The notes under the pieces were generated by a model that saw nothing but the letters and a program-made list of their open reading frames with translations, was not told the DNA's origin and did no database searches. From contig NC_041008.1 in NCBI RefSeq assembly GCF_004193775.1, forward strand, positions 5,100,731-5,164,730: a stretch of 64,000 nucleotides of DNA, written 5' to 3'. A program made the translations under genes and the position numbers. The stretch comes from Glycine soja (taxonomy: Eukaryota; Streptophyta; Magnoliopsida; Fabales; Fabaceae). Numbering within the stretch: position 1 is the first letter of the stretch; every line of letters begins with the position of its first letter. Shown piece after piece: positions 23,731 to 33,946 of this stretch.

Positions 23731-24388
23731 AACATATGTCTTACCAAATGGTGGTTATTAAAGGTGGGACTCTCTTGAATCTTGAACTTTCTTATTTTTT
23801 TTAAATCACTCTAATAAGGGCATTCGGTGCTCTAGTGAGAACTCTGTTATCTTTATAAGCCTTGGTCTATTCAAAAAATGTATTATATAAGAATCAAATT
23901 CAAGTTAATCAGATCTATTAGGCCTTGAATTATCTTATTTGATACTAATTCTAATGACTTTTATAGGCAATATACTAAAACTATAATTTATATTGCAAAG
24001 ATAAATGCTCACTAAAGGTTATTATTATATGTTAGGAGTGATAAGTTCCTTAAATAAATTTAAAGAGGTTAAAAAATAAGATCTTTAGGATATTCATCAG
24101 GATTCTTTCTCAAATGAAGTACAAACGTTAGTTGTTAATTGTAAATATGCCAACAGTTGGTGGCATGTGTGCGGGTATGAGTTGTAAAATTTGAATGAGA
24201 ATCACTTGATTTTGTAATCTTGGCCTTTTCCCCTTTCTAGGCATCAATTTCTTGTCCCTTTCTACCAACCTCACCTTTTTCCAAGTCCCATGTGCACAGT
24301 ACACTCATTGAATTGAAACCACCAACCAAGAAGCATTGAAACTTGAATGACACCAGAAGAGTGAGAGAAGGAAAAATAGGTGAAGATC
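23731..24388. promoter_or_regulatory. Spacer and 5' flank of the DUF3339-type gene
   Basis: AT-rich spacer changing to a more mixed composition from about 24210. No TATA element is asserted. The sequence just before the ATG is AGGTGAAGATC, and a GTG nine bases upstream is in frame but is not a plausible plant start. Confidence 0.35.
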
Positions 24389-24601
24389 ATGGCTGATTGG
24401 GGGCCAGTTTTTGTGTCTGTGGTGCTCTTCATCCTCTTGACTCCAGGGTTGCTGATCCAGATTCCTGGTAAAGGCAAAATGGTAGAGTTTGGCAACTTTC
24501 AGACAAGTGGAGTGTCCATATTGGTTCATTCCATCCTCTACTTTGCTCTTGTTTGTATCTTCTTGATGGCTATTGGAGTACACATGTACACTGGTTCCTG
24601 A
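24389..24601 (+). CDS. Small two-helix membrane protein, DUF3339 family
   Basis: A 70-residue single-exon protein starting MADWGPV. Helix one is about residues 6-23 (FVSVVLFILLTPGLLIQI), followed by a polar loop PGKGKMVEFGNF. Helix two is about residues 44-65 (ILVHSILYFALVCIF and on). The combination of MADWGP start, P-G-K/R loop, EFGNFQTSG and a C-terminal helix ending in HMYTGS matches the plant DUF3339 family as I know it, whose members are 68-75 residues. The biochemical role of the family is not established. Start chosen at ATG 24389 because it gives the conserved N-terminus. It is a complete gene of usual length. Confidence 0.85.
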   Translation: MADWGPVFVSVVLFILLTPGLLIQIPGKGKMVEFGNFQTSGVSILVHSILYFALVCIFLMAIGVHMYTGS

Positions 24602-25440
24602 TCCCATGATATCTTTTGTATACACACACAAACACATTACTTATAATTCATTTCTTCTTGGTTTAAGTTGTGGGGTTTATTTGTTTTGCTAAAAACTAAT
24701 TCTGTGCATTCATGCTTGTGAGGGAATGACAAAACATTTTATTTTTCAGCGCATCTGTCAAGTAAAACATCATGGTCTGTGGATTTCACAGGATCCGTGT
24801 TTTGTTCCAATGGTTCTGATATTTGTTACTAGGAATAGGAGTGTTACAAAAGGGTTGACACTTTACACTTCAGTGTTTGTACATGTCATTACTTATTGGC
24901 TTCTTTAATGTATTTTATGATATACTACAAGTAAGCATTTAGATGCCAGATCCTCTAATATGTCATGATAAGGTTATCATTTTTGTAAACAAAAAGATTT
25001 ATAGACATTAGTTGTTAATGCTTTTAACGATCCATCAAACTGCTTGAGTAGACTTGATGCTTTAACCGAGACAACTTTCAATTCAGTTCTTGCGTTATAA
25101 TGATTTTCTAATACAAGAGCAAGGTTGTCGAAATTAAGGGGCGCATGGTTATGCTATTATACCATCTTTTACGAGAAATTTGATTCCATATTCCTGGAAA
25201 ATTTTGTTAAGGGAGAAAATCGTTGGTATAAGTGAGATTGATGTACTAGTTGATTTTGTACACGAAGTTAAATGTTCATATAGTTGTTAGTAACTGAAAT
25301 TGTGGTAATCAAAAATCACCCCAATAGCTATCAAGCCAGTCATCATTTGGTTTCCCAAAAGGTTGATGTCTAGGTTGTCAATTGGATCCTTATTACAACT
25401 TGAACTAAATCAAACTAAAGCACTTTTAGTTGATTAACCC
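24602..25440. other. 3' flank and spacer
   Basis: Probable 3' UTR of the small membrane protein gene followed by spacer. No further coding sequence recognised. Confidence 0.4.
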
Positions 25441-25740
25441 AAAACATATTTTTGGTGAGCCAACTTTATAAGGATTGAGGCATTATTTAGACAAATTAAA
25501 CACTCTAAAATTGAGACAAAGTGGTGTCATTGAGTCCTCCTCCATTTGGGCCATGATACAACTCACAACCTTGGACTTTTTTCTTTGAAACTTGGACTTG
25601 TATTCAAATAGTATGGACAACACTTGTTGAAGAACTTTCTTGACTTTTCTTGCTCTCGTCCTTGTCATAGGTCCTCCAAGTCCTTCAAATGGATCCTTGC
25701 CCATACTCTTGGTCATGTCCTCATCACATTCCTATTTGAA
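25441..25740 (-). pseudogene. Ty3/gypsy polyprotein C-terminal fragment
   Basis: A minus-strand frame (25716-25483) encodes GGPMTRTRARKVKKVLQQV, closely resembling the GPMTRARAKK end found at the C-terminus of many legume gypsy Gag-Pol polyproteins. The rest of the polyprotein and any LTRs are not visible nearby, so it is an isolated fragment. Recognition is by this motif only. Confidence 0.6.
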
Positions 25741-26067
25741 TTGCATAAGATTTTTCTGTCAAAATTATTTCTTTGAATATTTAATGTAGTTAAAAACATA
25801 AGATTTTCAAGTCTATTGATTAAGTTGGAATAATCTTGTGGCTTAAAAAAAAGTTAAATAATATCATATAAGTTGATTTACTTATTCATGCTCTCAAGAC
25901 AGTTTGTAAACTCATTTAACAATTATATATATATATATATGAGAGAAAATTATATAAGAGTGAGATAATTAACTTTGGACCATATAACTAACCATAAAAT
26001 AAGATTTAATGTCATATAATTACTTGACTTTTTGACATTTAATTTTAATCTTCTCATGAGATATGAG

Positions 26068-26130
<63 letters not shown>

Positions 26131-26803
26131 TTAAAAATACATTTAATAATTCGTTGTATAAACTATATTTTTTTTTTATAAATTTAACCATTGCATTAAG
26201 CGTTCTTATTGAAGAGTTTTCAATTTCTTTAAAAATTTAAACCCATTAAATACTCAAAAATAAATTCAACTTAATATATAATATATTTTTAAAAATTATA
26301 AGTGAATATTAATCATAAAATTACTATGCTACAATTGTCTGATTTATTAAACATTTTTTTGTTAATTGATTTATCTAACATTTAGTGTATATGTTCATTG
26401 ATTTAATATCAAAATATTTCATAGCTTAATTAATAAAAAGTTATATACAAATAATTGTTGAAAAGAATAACTTTGTCAATGTACATCAAATAAAAAAAAA
26501 GAGTGTAAGAGAAACAAATATAATCTATATACTTAAAATAAATAATTAAATTAAAACTAATTAAAATAAAATATATTAAAATTTAACTAAAAGCATCAGG
26601 CTTGTAGGATAACTCACTTTTAATAAAAAATATTCTTAACAATAATCACACATCACTCATGAAATTAAATTAATTTACAATGTATTGGATTAAGAAACAT
26701 CTATAATCTCTTAAAAAAAAGTATCTTTAAGATTTTCTCTTAGGAAGCTACTAGAAGTTATAAAATTGTACTACACTCTCTAGACTCTAGAGTAGTACTC
26801 CCA
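25741..26803. other. AT-rich spacer
   Basis: Contains two (TA)n tracts, at about 25924-25940 and 26072-26128, and no gene that I can support. The 3' end is the TROL promoter region. Confidence 0.55.
26072..26128. repeat. (TA)n microsatellite
   Basis: An uninterrupted run of about 28 TA units upstream of TROL. Confidence 0.95.
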
Positions 26804-27223
26804 TTGTTCAACAAGTGTACCAAGTCCATGAGCATCACTCGGATGCTTCTGAGCCACACAATTGCAGACCATGAAACCTCAACTCAATCCTCATCAGCTG
26901 AAGAGTCTCATCTTCATTCTCCACGTGTCAAGCAATCATTGGCCCTGTTCCTATATCCTGAACACATCAGCACCTCCCCCCGAATAGCACCTCACCTACC
27001 AACCAACACAACAGGTTTACCCTTTTACTTTTCTCTCTCTCTCTCTCTCTCAAGAGTTTCCACTCAAACCAGATATAGATTACAATTCACAACCTCCACA
27101 ACACAACAGCACAAGGAAACAAAACCAACCCTTTTGAGCTTGCACAACTCTGATGGTAGTTGCACAACTACTTCAGACTCTCTCTCTCTGAGTGCCTCAC
27201 CACACAGATTCTGTGATATACCA

Positions 27224-30200
27224 ATGGAGGCCCTCAATGCTGCTGGCTTGACCCCTCTATCTGTGCTCTCTGATAGAACAAAAACAAGAACTAAACACCC
27301 TTCTGTTTCTGCATGCAAAGTCTCAAACTTTTCCACCTCCACCAACAAGAAACAAGCATTGCTGCAAAGTTGCATATCAAAAACTTTGCATGGGGGGCTG
27401 ATTCTTGCAGCTTCGGCTGTTAATGGTGGAGCTGCCACAGCCTTAACGTACGATGAGGCACTGGGACAACCTTTGAGCCTCCCTGGTACTGGGGACTTTG
27501 ATGTGAATGGCTTTGTGGAGAGTGTCGCTGGCTTTGCAGCTGAGAACCCTGCAATTGTTGCCGGGGGAGTGGTTGTTTTGGCAGTGCCATTGGTTTTGTC
27601 TCAGGTTTTCAAGAAGCCTAAGGCTTGGGGTGTTGAGTCTGCTAAGAACGCGTATGCTAAACTTGGGGCTGATGGGAATGCTCAGCTGCTTGACATAAGG
27701 GCACTGGTGGAGATTAGGCAAGTGGGGTCCCCAGATGTTGGGGGTCTAAAGAAGAAAGCCGTGTCAATACCTTATAAGGGTGATGATAAGCCAGGGTTCT
27801 TGAAGAAGCTTGCATTGAAGTTTAAGGAGCCAGAGAATACCACATTGTTTATTCTTGACAAGTAAGAGTAGTACAGAACAATTTCATATATAGTTGTTTC
27901 TTTATTTGTTGTTTTAATCCATGTTGAGTGTTGGGAAAAATCCATCTCCTACATTGACCAGAGATAGTATCTGATAAGAGATTATAAAGTTGAGACACCC
28001 TTTATCTTAACGGTCAATTTTGTGAGGATGAATTAGGTCAGAAATGTAATATTAGGTTATCTCAATTTTGCTATTAATGGTGAGGGGAAGATTGAAGAAT
28101 TCTCATTTACATTCAAAGGTTGTTGTGTTATTTTATAATGGATATTTGTTGTTTCTAATTGCACATTGCAAGAGAATATTCATGAACCTGATTGAGTGAA
28201 CTTGTGATGGAAGCCAGATTTGATGGGAACTCTGAACTGGTTGCAGAGTTGGTTACCATTAATGGATTTAAAGCAGCTTATGCAATTAAGGATGGTGCAG
28301 AAGGACCGCGAGGATGGAAGGTATTTCCTCTCCCCTTCCATTTTTCTAATCATATTTCTAATATTTGCATTTTAAATACCAACTTTTTTTTCCTATTGAT
28401 TACTATACTGACATTGGCTGGAATTCTGCAGAGTAGTGGTCTTCCTTGGATAGCACCACGGAAAACATTGAGTTTGGACAATCTGACAGATGCTATATCT
28501 GAAGCAATAGGAGTAAGTATCTGGGATTTGTCTAATTGCATTTCTTATTTCAATGCTGATGCACTTGCAAACTACTACTATTGCTTTTCAGATTATAAAA
28601 TAGTAGGCATTTTCGTTCTGTTAAATTTAAATGTTTGCCCTCTCAAATTGAGAATTTTTGCTAGCAATAAAGGAAACTAACCAATCAGGAAAAATTTAGA
28701 ATGAATTATTAAATGGACTTGCTCATCAGAAAAGTTAAATATGAGAATGAGATATTGTTTTTCTAAATATGGTGATTGATCCATTTACACATGCTTGCTT
28801 TTAACACAAACAGATTTTATTTATGATCTTGTTTGAGCATTTCTATGTCTTTCTAATTAATGGAGGTTTGTTGAAGGATACCTCTGATGGTGTGGCAGTT
28901 ACTCTTGGGATTGCTGCAGCTGCTGCTGGACTTAGTATATTAGCTTTTTCTGAGGTTAATCTGATGAGTTATTACTTACACTTACTCCCTTCTTCTGAAA
29001 AAGCAATAATCCATTATGATGTGACTCCACTGACATAAATTTCTTGTTCATGGTGTTTTTTCTGTTTGTAGATAGAATCAATCCTCCAAGTTGTAGGATC
29101 AGCTGCGCTCATTCAGTTTGCAAGCAAGAAGCTTTTGTTTGCTGAGGTAGGCATGTTTTTCAAAGCAAGATGCATGGTTTTTCCATTTTTGTTGTTTATT
29201 ATCATCAATTTCTTGAATAATTCTCCTTTGCCTCTAGTCGGCAACCATCCTCTTGTTGCATGTCCATGCTTTAATTTTACAATATGCCCTTCTGTTGAGT
29301 TTATTGAGACATTATATAAAAATCAAACATCAAACATCAGATATTTCTCTTCAAGGAATGGAGGATATGTTCGTTTCTTTTTTTAATGATGTCATCAAAA
29401 TGTAGAGAGATATGCTCATGAATCAAATTAGTTACATCAATCAGAGAAGAGCCATTTTAGTGTTTGTAACTATATGTAAGAGAGTGTTAGGTTCACCAAG
29501 AGAACCTCCTTGCATGGAGACAAGGATATTTATAACATGATATTGGGGAGCTGCTACGCAAGCACCACGTGCCGATAAAGGACAAAGGATAACGGAACAC
29601 ATGATAACAGAACCGCACTACAGAAATGCACTACTTCTAACATGCAATACTACCCCTAGGACTAGGTCCCTAACAGAATTGTTCCCTCAGCACTAAGCTT
29701 TAACAGAATACACTAACAAACACAATCCTCTATCTTCCTCTTCCTATCAGAGAGGGAGAAAGAGAGAGCAAGAGCAAGGGCCAAGGTACATTTGAGGTTG
29801 AGAAACCAGTCTCCCTCTATTGCTGAAAGACGAATGTATGAGGGTTTTTCCATTCAGTCCAACAATTTTAACCTGTTAGTTTGTGATCCCAGATGTGATT
29901 GTGAGTCCAACATTATAAGCATGGGATCATAGTGTGGGGTTTACAAGGGCTTGGAATCTCCAATTGTAACAGTTAACTTTTGTAGTGTGATTCTCCCAAG
30001 AATCTTATCAATTGGTGTTAGAGTTTTCCACCATGTCTTCTATTTACAAACTAGCATTGCTTGGGACTAGTCAAAGGACAACTGCATAGCCATAGCTAGC
30101 CCGTGTGGGCATCAATGTTAGGATCCAATTTCAAGTTATGGGACTTGAGTACCACATAGGAAGTGTGAGGTTTATAAGGCCCGGGGTACTCCCAATTGCA

Positions 30201-32539
30201 ATGGCTAGCTTTTATGATGTGGCTCTCCCAAGTTATCAAATTATTGTTACTTTTAAGTTTTGTTAGTACTGTAATTTGGATTTTTGGTGATGGAAATGGG
30301 ATAGATGTTTGAATATTCTGTTATTCCAATGAATTTCTGATAATTGATTTTTGGTGATGGAAATGGGATAGATGTTTGAATATTCTGTTACTCCAATGGA
30401 TGTATGATGATTGTCAACTATGTTGATTGCTATTAACAGATGGTTTTCCATAGGTCATGTGAGTCAAGATTCCCATGTTCAAAAACCAATCTTAGTGAAG
30501 AACATTTTCTCTCTTTAACGCATTAGTTTTGAGAATTGTTGCTAGAGCATGCAAAGCTATAGCCTGTAGTATTGTCCTTTTGGGTAATTTTCATTTCACA
30601 TAACATAGTTGTATTCTATGAACATCCTCCAAAGTGGGTAGTGATGACTAAAGAAGTTAGAATATAAAGTAAAATACACTTTTCTCCCTTGAGAGATTCT
30701 TAAATTACATCCTTCCCCTCTTTATTTAAAAAATTGCTCCTCTTTTTCCTGAGATATCAGTATGAGTCACACTTTAGTCTATTTAATGTGAACTAGTCTA
30801 TTAATAGTTGTGAGAAACTATGAACGAACTTCTTATGAGTACTTTTCTTTTTTCTTTAACTTTGAAGGTCACTTATAATTAATTCTGAACATTGTATTAT
30901 CAATATTTGGACTTTAATAAATGTAATGATATTTTCAATTCTCTTACTATCAGCTTTGAAACTTCATTTGGAATCATTATCCATCTTCTAAAGTCTCAAA
31001 GTTCATAGCAAGAATTCAAAAGGAGTTGCTGATAATGTTGAAAGTCACAAGAGAAAAAATTAACCCTAAGATATTTGTTTATATTAAAATAAGAGGGGTA
31101 GGGCGGTGTAGTTTAAACCTCTCTTGTGGGAGGGGAGTATGATATACTCTAGAATAAATTATTAGGTTAGTTGCACACTCAAGAATTTTTACAATATGGC
31201 TTTTTTTGACAACCGAGGCTGACTGTTGCATGACAATTAACCCAGTCTCATTGGTCATCATGCCCTTTGTTCTGGTTTATTGTCATTTATATGGGTAAAG
31301 TCTCAAGCTCACATTATTTTTTTATATATATTAATTTCAATTTATTTGATGGCAGGACCGAAAGCAAACCGTGAAACAACTTGATGAGTTCTTGAACACC
31401 AAGGTTGCCCCTAAAGAACTTGTTGATGAAATAAAGGTACTTAATATTTTTCTTGATCTAAATTAGATGTAATTGTGATATGATGCATTTTGGAGCATAT
31501 ATTTTAAATTTTAATTGAGAGATATTATATCTGTTTCTGAAAATTTACCTCATGATTTGTGAACTTTTTTATCACTCTTTCTCTGACCCTTTTCTCTTTG
31601 AATGAAATTGCTGGGAACACTAGGATATTGGAAAGGCTCTTCTACCATCCTCTACCAATAATAAGGCTCTTCCTGCTCCAGAAGAGAAAAGTTCAGAGCT
31701 TGCTACAGCTGATAGCACTGTACAGAATGCAGTAGCTACTCCCGAGCCCAAAGCGGATGCAGTAGCTCCTGAAGTAAACTCAGTGCCCAAAACTGAAGTG
31801 AAGGCAGAAGAATCACTTCCTGCACAACCAAGGCCACTTTCACCATACCCATATGTAATGTCTTAATTTCCTTTCTCTATGATTTTTTCACTTTTGGTGC
31901 TGATTAGTCATGCTTGTGGTGTGGCCAATTTTCTTGGAACTTTTCTTTCCATATATATTCTTCTTTAAGAAATGCTAGTAACATATTTTCCATAACACTC
32001 TTTTAAACACATTATTAATGGTTGAAATTTGTTGGAAATCACAAAATTATTTGGTGGGTTTCACTTCTTATTTAACGAGTTTCACTCGTAATTTGTAGTT
32101 TCTTATACATTTTACTCAATAATATAGAGTTTGATAGAAGTAGTGTATTCAAGAGTGTGTGGTTAGCAGTAGCACTCGTATTTTTCTTCCAGTGTCATTA
32201 TGATTCCATTTAATAGAATCTCTTTAATCAATATCAAATGTCACAGTGCATTTTGTAATCACAAATAAACCTCATTTGTGAGGTTCTTCTGCCCAAGAAA
32301 AGACTGAAATATTGAATGAAGTTTGGGAAGAATGTGAAGTTGCATGTGAGAGGAAACATTATATTTCATAATTTTTAAAAAAATTAATAAATGGATGTTT
32401 AATTTATGAAGACTATATTCTGTGTTTATACTGCATGTTCCTGATATTTCTTCTTTCCTTTTTTCTTTTATGTTCTTTTCTTGAATTGCAGTATCCAGAT
32501 TTCAAGCCTCCAACATCTCCTACCCCTTCACAGCCCTAG
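27224..32539 (+). CDS. TROL: TROL, thylakoid rhodanese-like protein (STR4)
   Basis: Chloroplast membrane protein that anchors ferredoxin-NADP reductase (FNR) and influences electron partitioning. Eight exons: 27224-27861, 28218-28320, 28432-28512, 28877-28954, 29072-29146, 31356-31436, 31624-31854 and 32492-32539, giving 444 residues (Arabidopsis about 466). Order: transit peptide to about 70; first membrane helix about 110-128 ([15 protein letters not shown]); rhodanese-like domain about 137-256; second helix about 279-298; soluble stretch [16 protein letters not shown]; an acidic Ala/Pro/Glu linker; and the C-terminal ITEP-type FNR-binding motif [16 protein letters not shown]. The active-site region reads FILDKFDGNS, with Asp where an active rhodanese has Cys, as known for TROL. 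ATG 27224 gives the conserved MEALNAA start. The frame stays open upstream to about 26804, but this does not resemble TROL. Intron 5 (2.2 kb) carries retrotransposon remnants. Confidence 0.95.
29485..30010 (+). mobile_element. Copia-type LTR remnant with primer-binding site, in TROL intron 5
   Basis: The stretch begins TGTTAGG and ends CTTATCA, the TG..CA ends expected of an LTR. It is followed at once by ATTGGTGTTAGAG, close to the initiator-methionine tRNA binding site of plant Copia elements (usually TGGTATCAGAG). No gag or pol follows. The length (526 bases) fits a single LTR. The left boundary is less certain than the right. Confidence 0.55.
30117..30240 (+). repeat. Diverged second copy of the LTR 3' end
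   Basis: Landmarks of the preceding LTR reappear in order: AGTGTGRGGTTTA, AAGG or AAGGG, CTCCCAATTGCAA against CTCCAATTGTAA, CTTTTRTR, then TGTGRYTCTCCCAAG and TTATCAA. The copy is shorter and more diverged than the one before it. Confidence 0.5.
30279..30412. repeat. 67-base tandem duplication in TROL intron 5
   Basis: Two adjacent units start with GATTTTTGGTGATGGAAATG at 30279 and 30346. They are nearly identical over the first 55 bases and diverge toward the end (CCAATGAATTTCTG against CCAATGGATGTATG). The duplication looks recent relative to the surrounding intron. Confidence 0.8.
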
Positions 32540-33946
32540 ACCTTCACTTCTTTTAATCTTGAACATAATTCCATAGAAGGCAAATCAATTGTCCAAATAT
32601 CCAGCATGTATCAAGAGGTGTACAATACTACAATCTATAATCCTATCAGAAAAAGTCATGCATCTTAATTTGCAGATAAGATCCGTGACATAAGTTGTAT
32701 AATTTTAAAGTTTGTTATGATTATCCATCCACTTGTGCTACTGGGTACACTTTTTGTAATTGATGGATGTGTTGTAGAGGTAGGTGTCAAGTTAACATTG
32801 TAGTTATTTTAACATTTAGTATAACATTCAATCTTTCAGTTTTGGAGTAAGCAAATAAGGTTTATGTATGAAATTCTGCTTTGTATTGATTCATCAACTC
32901 AGATTGACTTTGCAATTGTGAAATATAATAGCTTATGCCAGGCTTGTTTAGCCCCCGGAAAACAAAATGAAAAGAAAAGAGCTGATGTTAGACTTTTTCT
33001 GAAAATATCAATATAAGATGGATTTTTTTTTGGGTGAATAGATGGATTTAATATAAATACACTGATAGTGTGAAAACTTTCCACACTGTTAATCAATTAT
33101 GAATCAGTTTAGGTGTAAATTTTAAAGCAACTATTATAAAAGTTTAATAGTTAATAATCATGACAATCCAAAATTGAATGAAAGTGTAAAATGTTTTGTT
33201 ATTTCTTTGTTATTGTTGGAAGGTTTAGTGTTGGACAGATTTTCGTTTAAGGCAATGTCAATGGGGGCCTACACTATCTTTGTTAGGGTTGGCTAAATGC
33301 ATAAATCGGATTATCTAAGTTAATAAATATTTTGTACCAAATGTCATATGGTGACCCAAAAACAAGAGCCTTGGTGGAATGAATTTATGTCTCCAAGGTT
33401 TTTCATTTTCAAAAAATAATATTATTTACATGTATTTTTTTAACCCTAACATTATTTCTCTTATATAACGAAAGAAGGAAAACACAATTTTTGCAGTAAA
33501 AAAAACGATTTTAACATGTACCTTGTTTTCCGTTAACACCTCCCCTTATGATATAAAAAAGTCAAAATAATTAAAAATATTATCCTGAAAAATAAAGAAT
33601 TTAATCAAAATACAATAGTAATATAAAATATTTTTATATTATAATAATTACATTAATGTTCATATGATTTTTAATTTTTTTAGAGGTCATGTAACTTTTA
33701 ATTAATTTACTGCATAAATTTGCTTACATCAATAATTTACCAAAATTAAACTAAAAAGTAAAACATTTTTTATACAAAACCAATAGTTTGGGTAAAAAAA
33801 AAATGGAGGCAAACCGCTTCATTTTGAAAATTCACAAACCAATAGTGAAAAGAGACAGAGAGGGAAAAAGAAGAAGAAAAGAAAAAGAAAATTGCAAAAA
33901 GCGAAACCGAAAACCAAATCCGAAGAGTGAAGGTTCGTTGAATCCC
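32540..33946. other. TROL 3' flank and CENH3 5' flank
   Basis: The first 350 bases or so are probably TROL 3' UTR. The middle is AT-rich spacer. From about 33800 a purine-rich leader (AGAGAGGGAAAAAGAAG) precedes the CENH3 ATG. The upstream in-frame extension to 33788 is not expected to be translated. Confidence 0.45.

Noticed and set aside
24305..24637. Minus-strand 110-codon frame
   Set aside because: Antisense shadow of the DUF3339-type gene with no recognisable domain.
28192..28680. 162-codon open frame as a separate protein
   Set aside because: It spans TROL exons 2 and 3 plus introns; the coding parts belong to TROL.
33788..33946. In-frame extension upstream of the CENH3 ATG
   Set aside because: Lys/Arg-rich by composition of a purine leader; CENH3 proteins start at the MARVKHT-type methionine.
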